DNA of 64,000 bases from Virgisporangium aurantiacum (GCF_016863635.1 NZ_BOPG01000023.1:62001-126000), one strand, 5' to 3'; shown: positions 1 through 8,195, counted from the stretch's first letter. Numbers and translations: made by a program. The notes: a model not told the origin generated them from the sequence alone.

Positions 1-137
1 TTGACCGTGGTGGTCTTGCCGGCGCCGTTCGCGCCGAGCAGCGAGAAGACGGTGCCGCCGGGGACTGTCAGGTCGATGCCGTCGAGCACGACGTGGTCGC
101 CGAACGACCGGCGCAGCCCGGTCACGGTGATGGTCAT
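1..137 (-). CDS. ABC transporter ATP-binding protein (N-terminal fragment, runs off the window)
   Basis: Only the first 45 codons are inside the window. The ATG is at 137, and the reading frame continues past base 1. The visible part has the usual start of an ABC ATPase: a first strand, an aromatic A-loop region, then the Walker A motif GANGAGKT at residues 35-42. The short N-terminus and the motif GANGAGKTTT suit a DrrA-type (ABC-2 exporter) ATPase, but the subfamily cannot be settled from this fragment. It lies 22 bases downstream of the DUF4097 gene on the same strand, so it is probably the third gene of an operon headed by the ribbon-helix-helix regulator. The permease is expected just left of the window. 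Confidence 0.85.
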   Translation of the reverse strand, partial: MTITVTGLRRSFGDHVVLDGIDLTVPGGTVFSLLGANGAGKTTTV

Positions 138-159
138 GGGGGGGTTCCTCTCCGAAAGG

Positions 160-1005
160 TCAGGAACGGCGGACGGTGATGTCGCCGAAGGACGTCTGCG
201 CGCGGACCTCGACGGTCCCCTCGGACTTCTCCGGTCCCGTGCCGATGTCGGTGAGCGCGTTGGTCACCCGCCCGTGGCCGGTCTTCAGGTCGAGCCACGC
301 GGCGGTGCCGGTGGCGACACCGACCTCCAGGTCGCCGGTCGCGGTGGTCAGCGTGACCGCGTCGCGCGCGACCTCGCCGACGCGGATGGATCCGTTGGAG
401 GTCTTGGCTTCCACGCCGGCGCCGGCCCGCTCGACGGAGATGTCGCCGTTCGCCGTGCGCGCCCGCAGTTGGCCCGTGACGGTGCCGACCTCGATGACGC
501 CGTTGGAGTTCTTGATGACCGCGGTGCCGTCGATCTGGCCGATGCGGATGCGGCCGCTGCCCGTGGTCGCGTCCACGTTGCCGGCGACCGTACCGACCGT
601 GATGTGGCCGGTGGTGTCGAGCCGGACGGGCCCGGTCCGGTCGATCCGGAAGTGCCCGACGGACGTCTTGAACCGGCACTCCCCCAGCCCGCCGGTGCTG
701 TCGACGTCGCCGACCGCCGTGTCGGTGCGCACGGCCGAGCCGGCGGGGAGTTCGACGAGCACGGCGACCGACCGCTTCTTCCGCGAGAAGTCGAACGCGC
801 GGCTCTTCGGCCCGCGCACGGTGAGCTCGCCGTTGGCGTACTCGACGCGGGTCTGCTCCGCGGCCTTCACGTCGGACTCGTCGGACGCGTCGCTGGGGCG
901 CACCTCGACCACGGTGTCGGTGCGGTCGGTCGCGACGATCCGCACGTTGCCGACGGAGAGGTCGATGGTGACGGAGATCGGTTCCGGGGTGTCGAAAATA
1001 GGCAT
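160..1005 (-). CDS. DUF4097 family beta-repeat protein
   Basis: A 281-residue protein built almost wholly of short repeated beta-strand units such as TSVGHFRI, TTGHITVG, TANGDISV, TSNGSIRV and TATGDLEV. This is the pattern of the DUF4097 beta-helix family (putative adhesin-like fold). It has no signal peptide or membrane segment, so it is probably cytoplasmic. The ATG at 1005 is preceded by a good ribosome site (GAGGGGAC); the open frame further upstream is not protein-like. It sits between a ribbon-helix-helix regulator and an ABC ATPase in one orientation, an arrangement common in actinomycetes. No biochemical role is established for the family, so none is assigned. Confidence 0.85.
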   Translation of the reverse strand: MPIFDTPEPISVTIDLSVGNVRIVATDRTDTVVEVRPSDASDESDVKAAEQTRVEYANGELTVRGPKSRAFDFSRKKRSVAVLVELPAGSAVRTDTAVGDVDSTGGLGECRFKTSVGHFRIDRTGPVRLDTTGHITVGTVAGNVDATTGSGRIRIGQIDGTAVIKNSNGVIEVGTVTGQLRARTANGDISVERAGAGVEAKTSNGSIRVGEVARDAVTLTTATGDLEVGVATGTAAWLDLKTGHGRVTNALTDIGTGPEKSEGTVEVRAQTSFGDITVRRS

Positions 1006-1063
1006 GGTTGTCCCCTCGAAGTGGGTCGGAAGCGCGTCTCCGCAGGTGGGAGACGTGAAGGTG

Positions 1064-1576
1064 TTAGCGGGCCCAGCCGGTGAAGTGCTGGGCGCCGGGC
1101 TTGGTGTGCCGGTCGGGATCGCGTCCGGGGGCGGGGTTGGTGGACCGCAGCGCGGTCGACGCGGCCCGCACCAGCCACGCGTTGACCGACCGGCCCTCCC
1201 TGCCGGCCGCTTCCTCGACCGCGGCCTTGAGCTGTTCCGGCAGCCGCACGTTGATGCGCGCCGTGGCGCCGTCGTCGAAGGTCGTCGCCGGATCGTCGGC
1301 CGGCTCGGGGACGTCCTCCCGCGGCTGCTCCACCTGCGGGACCGCCACGAGGAACTCCGGGTCACGGCCGCGCAGGCGGACCTGGACCGAGCCGGGCGCC
1401 AGGTCCCGGGTGATCTCGTCGGCGGCGGCCGACAGCGCTTCGAGCAGCGCGAGCCGGATCGCCGACTCCATCGAGACGGTCAGCCGCTCGACGACCGCGG
1501 TGCCGTCGTCACCACCGGTCTCCACGGCCGTGAGCAGCTCACGTCCGAGAGAGGCCACAAACGGGGTCAAGTCCAT
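1064..1576 (-). CDS. Ribbon-helix-helix (HicB/Arc-like) regulatory protein
   Basis: A 170-residue protein. Residues about 104-142 (ARINVRLPEQLKAAVEEAA then GRSVNAWLVRAA) form a typical ribbon-helix-helix DNA-binding module: a short beta strand, then two helices with the RSVNAWL signature seen in HicB-type antitoxin domains. Residues 1-100 are a helical region of unknown function that may mediate oligomerisation. There is no adjacent HicA toxin, so a plain repressor of its own operon is more likely than a toxin-antitoxin pair. The ATG at 1576 overlaps the first copy of a repeated TGGCAC motif, which supports autoregulation. The DUF4097 gene and an ABC ATPase follow on the same strand. Confidence 0.75.
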   Translation of the reverse strand: MDLTPFVASLGRELLTAVETGGDDGTAVVERLTVSMESAIRLALLEALSAAADEITRDLAPGSVQVRLRGRDPEFLVAVPQVEQPREDVPEPADDPATTFDDGATARINVRLPEQLKAAVEEAAGREGRSVNAWLVRAASTALRSTNPAPGRDPDRHTKPGAQHFTGWAR

Positions 1577-1656
1577 GGCACCAATATGGCACACCGTGGT
1601 GCCACACACAAGCCACCTTGGCTCAGAGTGGCACCACGATGGCGCCGGCTTGGCAC
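1576..1656. promoter_or_regulatory. TGGCAC repeat array, probable operator of the ribbon-helix-helix operon
   Basis: TGGCAC occurs at 1576, 1587, 1629 and 1651, TGGCGC occurs at 1640, and the inverse GTGCCA occurs at 1599-1604. The starts 1576/1587 and 1629/1640/1651 are spaced exactly 11 bases, about one helical turn. Ribbon-helix-helix dimers commonly bind short phased half-sites cooperatively, so this is probably the autoregulatory operator. That the site binds the adjacent protein is an inference. Confidence 0.55.
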
Positions 1657-1675
1657 CGGCGCTGTCGCGCGTCAT

Positions 1676-1707
1676 TCTAAAGATTCCTTTCTAAAGATCT
1701 CTTTAGA
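1676..1707. promoter_or_regulatory. ArsR-type operator (TCTAAAGA repeats)
   Basis: TCTAAAGA occurs at 1676-1683 and again at 1690-1697, followed after TC by its inverse TCTTTAGA at 1700-1707. This gives an inverted pair with an extra direct copy 14 bases upstream. The AT-rich block stands out in this G+C-rich region and lies 16 bases before the ArsR gene start, where an autoregulatory operator is expected. Confidence 0.55.
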
Positions 1708-1723
1708 ATGCTAGCCTCCCCGC

Positions 1724-2302
1724 ATGGCGGAGGAATTGAAGGCGACCGTCGTCAGCGACCCCGAGCGGGTCCGGGCGCTCGCCCACCCGATCCGGCTGGC
1801 CCTGCTCGACCTGCTCGAACACGGCCAGGAGCGCACGGCCACGCAGTGCGCCGAGGCGATCGGCGAGAGCGTGGCCAGCTGCTCGTTCCACCTGCGCATC
1901 CTCGCCAAGTACGGCTTCATCGAGGCGGGCGAGCGGCGCGGCCGGGAGAAACCGTGGCGGGCGGTCAACCGGCGCCGCACGGCCACGCCGGACTTCGACG
2001 ACCCGGCCTCGGTGCGGGCGGTCGGCGCGCTCGCCGAGCTGACCCTGCTGCGGGAGACCGAGCGGATCGCCGCGTTCCTGGCCAACATCCACCGGCTGCC
2101 GCCGGAGCTCCGCGACTCGGTGGGCCTGCTCAAGTCGGCGTTCTGGGCGACGCCGGCGGAGCTGGCCCAGTTGTCCCACGACCTGCAGGAGATCACCAGC
2201 CGGTTCACCGACCGGTGGGAGCGGCCCGACCTGCGTCCCGACGGAGCCCGGCTGGCGATCCTGTTCGCCGCGCTCAACCCCGAGCTGGACCCGGAACCGT
2301 GA
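1724..2302 (+). CDS. ArsR-like winged-helix transcriptional regulator
   Basis: A 192-residue protein with an N-terminal winged helix at about residues 12-80: VRALAHPIRLALLDLL is the classic ArsR opening, SCSFHLRILAKYGFIE the recognition helix, and the wing follows. The C-terminal 100 residues are helical and probably sense a ligand or dimerise; no clear metal-binding cysteine pair is seen, so a metal sensor is unlikely. It heads a three-gene operon, and its TGA overlaps the GTG of the MFS transporter (GTGA), so the two are probably translationally coupled. A palindromic AT-rich operator lies directly upstream. It likely represses the transporter and esterase. Confidence 0.85.
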   Translation: MAEELKATVVSDPERVRALAHPIRLALLDLLEHGQERTATQCAEAIGESVASCSFHLRILAKYGFIEAGERRGREKPWRAVNRRRTATPDFDDPASVRAVGALAELTLLRETERIAAFLANIHRLPPELRDSVGLLKSAFWATPAELAQLSHDLQEITSRFTDRWERPDLRPDGARLAILFAALNPELDPEP

Positions 2303-3465
2303 GGGCGGCACTGCGGGCGCCGGGCTTCCGCCGGCTGGTGCTGGTGTGGACGCTCATCAACTTCGCCGACAGCCTCCTGTTCCTCACGATCGCCATCTGG
2401 GTCAAGGACCTCACCGATTCCGACAGCGCCGCCGGCCTGGTGCTCGCGTGCCTCGCCGCGCCGGCCCTGCTGGCGCCGTTCACCGGCCATCTCGCCGACC
2501 GGATGTCGCGCCGGCGCCTGGTGACGATCGCCGGCCTCGTCGCGGCGGTGGTCGTCCTCGCGTTGCTGGTGACCGACCGGCTCTGGGTGATCTACTCGGT
2601 GACGCTCGTCTACGCGACGATCGGGTACCTGCTCGCCGCGGCGCAGTCCGGGCTCGTCCGCGACCTGCTTCCCGACGAGCACCTGGCGCCGGCCAACGGC
2701 CTGCTGACCACGATCGACCAGGGGCTGCGGCTGCTCACGCCGTTGGTGGGGGCGGGCCTGTACACGTCGATCGGGATCGGGCCGGTCGTCGCCACGACGG
2801 CGGTGCTGTTCGCGGTCGCGGCCGTCGGCATGACCACCGTCCGCCTCACCGAGACGCCACCCGCGCCCGACGATCGCAGCGTCACCGCCGGGTTCCGGCA
2901 CCTGTTCGGCACGCCGGGCCTGGCCGGGATGACGGTGGCGCTCGCCGCGGCGGTCGGCGCCACCGGCCTCACCAACACGACGAACTTCGCCGCCATCGAG
3001 GTCGGCCTCGGCAAGGGGCCGGAGCTGCTCGGCGTGCTGGCCAGCCTGCAGGGCGTCGGCGCCGTGGTGGGCGGGCTGACCGCGGGCCTGCTGGTCGCCC
3101 GGTTCGGCGAGCTGGCGACGGCCGCCCTCGGGCTGACGCTGCTCGGGCTGGGCGCCGCGACGACGATCGGCACGAGTCTCGCGCTGATCTGTGTCGGGCT
3201 GGTCGCGGCCGGTGTCGGGGTGTCGTGGACGGTCGTCGCGTTCGTGACGCTGCGGCAGCGGCTGACCCCACCGACGCTGCAGGGGCGTGTGTCGGCGGCG
3301 TCGAACATGGCCATCAACGTGCCGCAGCTGACGGCGACGCTCGCGGCGGCGGCGCTCATCCTCGTCGTCGATTATCGTCTCATGATCGGATTCACCGTCC
3401 TGGTGATCCTGGCCGCGGCGACGTCCGTCGCGGTGCAGCGGGTCGACGAGGAGGTACCGGCGTGA
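2299..3465 (+). CDS. MFS transporter
   Basis: A 388-residue membrane protein with about ten to twelve hydrophobic segments. The MFS signature is visible in the first intracellular loop (GHLADRMSRRRL, residues about 62-73) after helix 2. The size and the MFS_3-like pattern suit a proton-driven drug or metabolite exporter of the inner membrane. The GTG at 2299 overlaps the end of the ArsR gene, and its own stop overlaps the GTG of the next gene. Control by the upstream ArsR-like repressor is likely. The substrate is unknown; the neighbouring esterase could process the same compound. Confidence 0.85.
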   Translation: MRAALRAPGFRRLVLVWTLINFADSLLFLTIAIWVKDLTDSDSAAGLVLACLAAPALLAPFTGHLADRMSRRRLVTIAGLVAAVVVLALLVTDRLWVIYSVTLVYATIGYLLAAAQSGLVRDLLPDEHLAPANGLLTTIDQGLRLLTPLVGAGLYTSIGIGPVVATTAVLFAVAAVGMTTVRLTETPPAPDDRSVTAGFRHLFGTPGLAGMTVALAAAVGATGLTNTTNFAAIEVGLGKGPELLGVLASLQGVGAVVGGLTAGLLVARFGELATAALGLTLLGLGAATTIGTSLALICVGLVAAGVGVSWTVVAFVTLRQRLTPPTLQGRVSAASNMAINVPQLTATLAAAALILVVDYRLMIGFTVLVILAAATSVAVQRVDEEVPA

Positions 3466-4316
3466 TCGCCGACATCGCGTACGCGGAACCGGTGGGCCGG
3501 GCCCATCTGCTCGACCTGTACGTGCCCGCGGGCACCGGCCTGCCGTTGATCATCTGGACCGGCGGGTCGGCGTGGCTGGCCGACAACGGCAAGGACAGCG
3601 CCGGCCCGATCGCCGAGGTCTTCAACCCGTTGGGCTACGCGGTCGCCGGCGTCAGCATCCGGTCGAGCACGCAGGCGACGTTCCCGGCGCAACTCGACGA
3701 CATCCGGGCCGCGATCCGGTTCCTGCGCGCCAACGCCGGCACGTACGGCGTCGACCCCGACCGGATCGCCGTCATGGGCGACTCGTCGGGCGGCTGGACC
3801 ACCGTCATGGCGGCGCTCACCGACGATGCGGTACGCGTCGCGGTCGCGTTCTACCCACCGACGGACTTCCGGCGCATGGACGAGCAGATGCTGCCCGGCG
3901 CGTGCGCGGCCTTCAACGAGATGATGGGCCTCACCGACTGCCACGACGACCCGCTGTCGCCGGAGTCCCGCCTCGTCGGCGGCCCGATCCAAACCAGCCC
4001 CGTTGCGGAGAAGGCAAGCCCGCTCACCTACGTGGGTGCGACGAGCCCGCCGATCATGCTGCTGCACGGCGGCCAGGATCCGCTCGTCCCGCACGGGCAG
4101 AGCGTGCTGCTGCACGAGGCGTTGACGGCCGCGGGCGCCACGGCGGCGTTCTACTCGGTGCCGGCGGCCGGCCACAGCCTGACGGAGGTGCTCGATCCGT
4201 CCACACAGGACGGTACGACGCTGCGCGTCTTCGAAGCCGGCCGGGAGCGCGTCGAACACACCCCGCCGACGTGGGCGGCGATCGAGGCGTTCATCCGCCG
4301 CGCTTTTCAGCATTGA
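3462..4316 (+). CDS. Alpha/beta hydrolase (esterase/lipase-like)
   Basis: A 284-residue alpha/beta-hydrolase. The nucleophile elbow GDSSGG places the catalytic serine at residue 108. The acid lies in HGGQDPLVP near residue 210 and the histidine in AGHSL near 245. An oxyanion-type loop (IWTGGSAWL) at 31-39 replaces the HGGG of the hormone-sensitive-lipase family and fits the BD-FAE/prolyl-oligopeptidase-like branch. The GTG start overlaps the MFS stop, making it the third gene of the ArsR operon. Its last 26 bases overlap the convergent SoxR gene. Carboxylesterase activity is inferred from the triad; the natural substrate is unknown. Confidence 0.8.
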   Translation: MIADIAYAEPVGRAHLLDLYVPAGTGLPLIIWTGGSAWLADNGKDSAGPIAEVFNPLGYAVAGVSIRSSTQATFPAQLDDIRAAIRFLRANAGTYGVDPDRIAVMGDSSGGWTTVMAALTDDAVRVAVAFYPPTDFRRMDEQMLPGACAAFNEMMGLTDCHDDPLSPESRLVGGPIQTSPVAEKASPLTYVGATSPPIMLLHGGQDPLVPHGQSVLLHEALTAAGATAAFYSVPAAGHSLTEVLDPSTQDGTTLRVFEAGRERVEHTPPTWAAIEAFIRRAFQH

Positions 4317-4737
4317 GTAGATGCGCGCCGGGGCCGCGCGCCGCCAGCGAGTCGTCCGGGTTGACCAGCTGGCACTCGTCGAACGACAGGCAGCCGCAGC
4401 CGATGCAGGTGGTGAACCGGTCGCGCATGCGTTCGAGCTTGGCGATGCGGGCGTTGATCTCCTCGGCCCAGCACTGCGACGCCCGTTGCCAGAACTCCTT
4501 CGTCGGCGGCGCACCCTCGGGCAGGAAGCCGAGCACCTCGCGGATGAGCGCGAGCGGGATGCCGACGCTCTGCGACGCGCGCACGAACGCGATGCGCCGC
4601 AACGTGGTGCGGTCGTAGCGGCGCTGGTTCCCGGTGGTGCGCCGGCTGTGGATGAGCCCTTCACGCTCGTAGAAACGCAGTGCTGACGCGGGGACGCCAC
4701 TGCGCGCGGACAGTTCCCCGATGGTGAGGTCGGCCAC
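4291..4737 (-). CDS. soxR: SoxR-type redox-sensing MerR regulator
   Basis: A 148-residue MerR-family protein. The N-terminal helix-turn-helix (TIGELSARSGVPASALRFYE) is followed by a dimerisation helix and the diagnostic [2Fe-2S] cluster motif, with cysteines at 111, 114, 116 and 122 (CIGCGC...C). That spacing identifies SoxR. In actinomycetes SoxR usually senses redox-active small molecules rather than superoxide and controls a few oxidoreductases and pumps. It is divergent from an NmrA-like reductase with a dyad operator between them, so this gene is the likely target. The 3' end overlaps the esterase gene by 26 bases in the convergent direction. Confidence 0.92.
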   Translation of the reverse strand: MADLTIGELSARSGVPASALRFYEREGLIHSRRTTGNQRRYDRTTLRRIAFVRASQSVGIPLALIREVLGFLPEGAPPTKEFWQRASQCWAEEINARIAKLERMRDRFTTCIGCGCLSFDECQLVNPDDSLAARGPGAHLLNAEKRGG

Positions 4738-4753
4738 GCGTCCGAGCCTACGC

Positions 4754-4776
4754 TTGACTTCAACCTTTGTTTAAGT
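4754..4776 (+). promoter_or_regulatory. SoxR-like operator and promoter of the NmrA-like gene
   Basis: A -35-like TTGACT (4754-4759) runs into an imperfect 20-base dyad, ACTTCAAC-CTTT-GTTTAAGT (4757-4776), in the soxR/reductase intergenic space. Size and layout resemble known SoxR boxes, which sit in an over-long promoter spacer. No clean -10 was found. Confidence 0.55.
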
Positions 4777-4790
4777 TTGAGGCTGGGGTC

Positions 4791-5603
4791 ATGAGAATCC
4801 TCGTCACCGGAGCCACCGGCAACATCGGCCGTCACGTCGTCACCGGCCTGCGCGAGCGGGGCCACGACGTCCGCGCGATGACGCGCAATCCGTCTCAGGA
4901 CGGCGACGTCGCCGGCGACTTCACCGACCCCGACTCGGTCGGGAAGGCCGCCGACGGCGCCGACGCCGTCTTCCTGCTCTGGCCGTTCCTGACCGCCGAC
5001 GGCGCCGACGCCGTCGCCTCGGCCATCGGACGGCTGCCCGTGGTCTACGTGTCGGCGATGAGCGCGCCGCAGGGCGGTGTGTGGGGCGCGGTCGAGGACG
5101 CGGTGCGCCGCAGCGGCTCCCCGTACACGTTCCTGCGCCCCGGCGGCTTCGCCACCAACACATTGGAGTGGGCACCGGCGATCCGCGCCGGCGACCCGGT
5201 GTGCATGCCGTTCCCGCGGGCCGCCCGCTCACTGATCCATGAACGCGACATCGCCGACGTCGCCGTCCACGTCCTCCTCGGTTCCGGGCATCACGGCAAG
5301 GAATACGTACTCACCGGACCGTCCGTGGTCACGATGGCCGATCAGGTAAAAATCATCGGTGACGCCGTGGGCAGCCGCCCGGAGGTGGTGGAGCAACCGC
5401 TCGACGAGGCTCGTGCCGCGATGGCACAGTGGGCCGGCGAGTCCTTCACCGACAACGCGATGCGGTACTGGGCCGGCCTCGTCGACGAGCCCGAGCCCGT
5501 GACGAACACGGTCGCGGAGCTGCTCGGCCGGCCCGCCCGCACGTTCGTCCAATGGGCCACCGACCACACCGACGACTTCCGCCCTTCGTCAGGCGGCGAG
5601 TGA
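4791..5603 (+). CDS. NmrA-like NAD(P)-binding reductase
   Basis: A 270-residue atypical short-chain dehydrogenase with a Rossmann start, MRILVTGATGNIG (GATGNIG at residues 7-13). There is no Tyr-x3-Lys catalytic pair, which is typical of the NmrA/NAD(P)H-azoreductase/quinone-reductase-like branch. The start at 4791 is chosen because the fold begins there; an in-frame ATG at 4767 would lie inside the operator. It is divergent from soxR behind a SoxR-like dyad. NmrA-like proteins are known SoxR-regulon members in Streptomyces, so induction by redox-active compounds is likely. The last 15 bases overlap the convergent SDR gene. Confidence 0.85.
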   Translation: MRILVTGATGNIGRHVVTGLRERGHDVRAMTRNPSQDGDVAGDFTDPDSVGKAADGADAVFLLWPFLTADGADAVASAIGRLPVVYVSAMSAPQGGVWGAVEDAVRRSGSPYTFLRPGGFATNTLEWAPAIRAGDPVCMPFPRAARSLIHERDIADVAVHVLLGSGHHGKEYVLTGPSVVTMADQVKIIGDAVGSRPEVVEQPLDEARAAMAQWAGESFTDNAMRYWAGLVDEPEPVTNTVAELLGRPARTFVQWATDHTDDFRPSSGGE

Positions 5604-6263
5604 CCGCTTCACCTGGCGCGTCGCGTCGTCGACGAGAACCTCCTCGGCACCGGCGGCCAACGCGTCGATCACCTGGGTCACCACCGCGTCCGGCGCGGTC
5701 TTGGGTGCGGTGACGGTCGCCGCCATGTCGGTGTCGAGGTACCCGGAGTGGACGGCGACCACGAGCGTTCCCTGCTCGGTCAGGGCCAGCCGCAGCGAGT
5801 TGGTCAGCGACCAGGCCGCCGCCTTCGACGCCGCGTAGGCGGCGAACCGCGGGAACGTGGTCCAGGAGGCGATGGACAGGACGTTGACGACGGCGCCACC
5901 GCCGTTGGCCGCCAGCACCGGCGCGAACGCCCGGGCGAGGGAGAACGGGCCCACCGTGTTGGTCTCGAAGTCCTGTCGCAGCGCGGTCTCGGCGTCGGGG
6001 GTGAGAGCGTCGGCGGCGTGGAAGACACCGGCGTTGTTCACCAGCAGGGTGACGTCGGTGAGGCGCGCCGCCGCGGCCGCGACCTGTTCCGGGTCGGTGA
6101 TGTCGAGCCGCACCGGGACGATGCCGGAATGCTCGGGCTCGAACGGACCACGGGCGGCGCCGTACACGGTCTTGGCGCCGGCGGCGAGCAGGCCGCGGGC
6201 GAAGGCGGCGCCCAGGCCGCGGTTCGCACCGGTGACGAGGGCGACGGATCCGGTGACGTCCAT
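5589..6263 (-). CDS. Short-chain dehydrogenase/reductase
   Basis: A 224-residue classical SDR with all key elements: cofactor loop TGANRGLG (residues 11-18), NNAG (76-79), catalytic Ser around 133, and Tyr143-x3-Lys147 (YAASK). It is slightly shorter than typical SDRs because the C-terminal substrate loop is brief. The gene is divergent from an HxlR regulator with a perfect 9-base inverted repeat between them, so it is probably the target of that regulator and responds to a reactive carbonyl or quinone. The substrate is unknown. Confidence 0.87.
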   Translation of the reverse strand: MDVTGSVALVTGANRGLGAAFARGLLAAGAKTVYGAARGPFEPEHSGIVPVRLDITDPEQVAAAAARLTDVTLLVNNAGVFHAADALTPDAETALRQDFETNTVGPFSLARAFAPVLAANGGGAVVNVLSIASWTTFPRFAAYAASKAAAWSLTNSLRLALTEQGTLVVAVHSGYLDTDMAATVTAPKTAPDAVVTQVIDALAAGAEEVLVDDATRQVKRSLAA

Positions 6264-6319
6264 GGGGTGTGCCTCCTGTGAGTTGGACTTTCCTACTTAC
6301 TGGTTCGGACGCTAGCATT

Positions 6320-6344
6320 GGTCAGTTGGAGAACACAACTGACC
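6320..6344. promoter_or_regulatory. HxlR operator candidate
   Basis: A perfect inverted repeat with 9-base arms, GGTCAGTTG and CAACTGACC, separated by 7 bases. It lies in the space between the divergent SDR and HxlR genes, 22 bases before the HxlR start, as expected for an operator controlling both genes. Confidence 0.6.
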
Positions 6345-6365
6345 GGGTGGGAGACGGAGTGTGAG

Positions 6366-6833
6366 ATGAGCGACGACAACGGGATGTCCGTGCTCGCGGA
6401 CCTGCCGCCGGCACCGCGTCCGTGCCCGATCGCGGCGGCGCTCGGCGTGATCGGCGAACGCTGGTCGCTGCTGGCGATCCGGGAACTCGGCTACGGGGTG
6501 CACACCTTCGACCGCATCGCGCGGTTCACCGGCGCCTCCCGCGACATCCTCACCGACCGGCTCCGCAAACTGGAGGCCGCGGGCGTCGTCGAACGCCGGC
6601 GGTACAACGAGCACCCGCCGCGGTTCGAGTACCACCTCACGGAGGCCGGCCGGGACCTGTTCCCGGTGCTGCTGTCGCTGCGCGAGTGGGGCGAGCGCTG
6701 GGCGCTCGACGAGCCGTCCGCCAGCTTCGGGCACGACTGCGGTCACCCGTTGGCCGTCGACGTGGTGTGCCGGCACTGCGCCGCCCCCGTCACCCCGGAA
6801 AGCCTCCGCGTCTCGGTGGGCCGGGATCGTTGA
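6366..6833 (+). CDS. HxlR-family transcriptional regulator
   Basis: A 155-residue winged-helix regulator of the HxlR family. The region CPIAAALGVIGERWSLLAIREL (N-terminal cysteine at about residue 20) and the following DILTDRLRKLEAAGVVERR recognition helix are family hallmarks. The early cysteine matches the redox-sensing cysteine of YodB/HypR-type members, so electrophile or thiol-stress sensing is plausible. The C-terminal tail contains CGHPL...CRHC, a possible metal-binding cluster. It is divergently transcribed from an SDR gene, with a 9-base inverted repeat between them. Confidence 0.88.
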   Translation: MSDDNGMSVLADLPPAPRPCPIAAALGVIGERWSLLAIRELGYGVHTFDRIARFTGASRDILTDRLRKLEAAGVVERRRYNEHPPRFEYHLTEAGRDLFPVLLSLREWGERWALDEPSASFGHDCGHPLAVDVVCRHCAAPVTPESLRVSVGRDR

Positions 6834-6917
6834 CTTTGCAACCATTCTGCAAGGGTGCTGAGGACGCTGGTGTCGTGGGTGCGGTTGGCGCGTCCACGAC
6901 CAGGGCGGAGGCAGATC

Positions 6918-8195
6918 ATGGCAGACCAGAACGGGGCTGGGCGGAACGGAACGACGCGCCGCGCTGTACTCGGTGGGGCGGCGGCGGTCGCGGCGGCCGG
7001 GCTCAGCGGCGGGGCGGCGGCCCTGGCAGGCGGCGCGGCGGCGGCCGACGTCGATCCGCTGCCCATTCCGGGGCGGATCGCGAACCCCAAGCACCTCAAC
7101 CAGCGCGTGTACTCGGGCCTGTTCTTCGGCGGGCCGCCGAAGCCGTTCACCCGGGACAACCTCTACACCCGGAGCCCTCTCGACGCCGATCGGCTGGACT
7201 GGTCGGACGAGGGTGACATCGCATTCGCCGTCGCGCAGGTGACGAAGCCGGGGCTGAACGTCATCAAGTTGTCGTACTGGGGGCACGAGGGTGGGCCGCA
7301 GGAGACCGACGAGTCGGCGCCCGCCCTGCTGTTCTCGAAGAACCGGTGGCCGGGTGAGGCGGGGCCGCCGACCTACACCGAGGCGGAGCAGATCGCCAAG
7401 GCGCGGCAGCTGTTCCAGGCGGCGGAGAAGGCCAATCTTCTTGTCACGCCGATGATCGAGGTGTCGGTTCTCTCGAACCCGTTCTTCGCCTACTTCCCCG
7501 ACGACCTCACCCAGCTGGTGAAGCGGGCCGGGTGGCTGCTGCGCAACTTCGGCGACTCGCCGGCGTTCCTGCGGATGTTCGACCGTACCGGCCGGCCCCG
7601 GCGGGTGATCAGCCTCATCGAGACCATCCACGGCAGCCCCATCGACCCGGTGCGGTTCGCCGCCGGCTTCGACCGGGCCTCGGACCTGCTCCAGGCGGAA
7701 CTGGGCTACCCGGTGGGGTTCACGATCGACCCGTCCCCGAATCCGCCCTACGGGGTCCACCACGGCCCGGAACCGGCGGCCATCCGCCAGACGCGCAGCG
7801 TGGTGGCGGTCAACCCGTTCAACATCACGTCACAGGGACCGTTCGACACCGAGCCGGAGCGGCCGGAGACCGACAAGGAGCGGCTCCGGTACGCCCGCAA
7901 CATCCTCACGAAATGGGTGTCGTCGGGCGTCCCGCTGATCGCGAACATGATCCCGGGCTACGACGCCCACATCGTCTTCCGGGACGTGCCGCACCTGGAA
8001 ATCTACGGCTACAGCCCGGAATGGCTGGCCGCCCAGCGCGATCTGGCGGTCGAGTTCGGCACCGGCGGCGTCTCGGTCGACTACTGGAACGGCTACAGCG
8101 AAGGGTCCGCGATCCCACCGACCGAGGAGGACGGCGACCGGCACCTCCGGTGGCTGGCCGAGACGGTCAAGCTCCACCGCGCGCGGTGGACATAG
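6918..8195 (+). CDS. Tat-exported protein of unknown function, possible glycan-related TIM-barrel
   Basis: A 425-residue secreted protein. The N-terminus has a twin-arginine signal (TTRRAVLGG, residues 12-20, then an alanine-rich hydrophobic stretch and AAAADVD near 40). The mature part has alternating strand/helix text such as NVIKLSYWGHEGG, LLVTPMIEVSV, RVISLIETIHG and GGVSVDYWNGYSEGS, which looks like a TIM barrel and resembles glycoside-hydrolase-like or DUF proteins, but no family is recognised with confidence. It is transcribed alone after the HxlR gene; a short dyad TTGCA-N7-TGCAA lies at 6836-6852. The final 29 bases overlap the convergent MMPL gene. Confidence 0.75.
   Translation: MADQNGAGRNGTTRRAVLGGAAAVAAAGLSGGAAALAGGAAAADVDPLPIPGRIANPKHLNQRVYSGLFFGGPPKPFTRDNLYTRSPLDADRLDWSDEGDIAFAVAQVTKPGLNVIKLSYWGHEGGPQETDESAPALLFSKNRWPGEAGPPTYTEAEQIAKARQLFQAAEKANLLVTPMIEVSVLSNPFFAYFPDDLTQLVKRAGWLLRNFGDSPAFLRMFDRTGRPRRVISLIETIHGSPIDPVRFAAGFDRASDLLQAELGYPVGFTIDPSPNPPYGVHHGPEPAAIRQTRSVVAVNPFNITSQGPFDTEPERPETDKERLRYARNILTKWVSSGVPLIANMIPGYDAHIVFRDVPHLEIYGYSPEWLAAQRDLAVEFGTGGVSVDYWNGYSEGSAIPPTEEDGDRHLRWLAETVKLHRARWT

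Noticed and set aside
1064..1576. HicAB toxin-antitoxin system
   Set aside because: The regulator has a HicB-like ribbon-helix-helix domain, but no HicA-sized gene is adjacent.
6918..8195. Naming the Tat protein as a specific glycoside hydrolase
   Set aside because: TIM-barrel-like text is suggestive, but no catalytic signature of a named family could be recognised.
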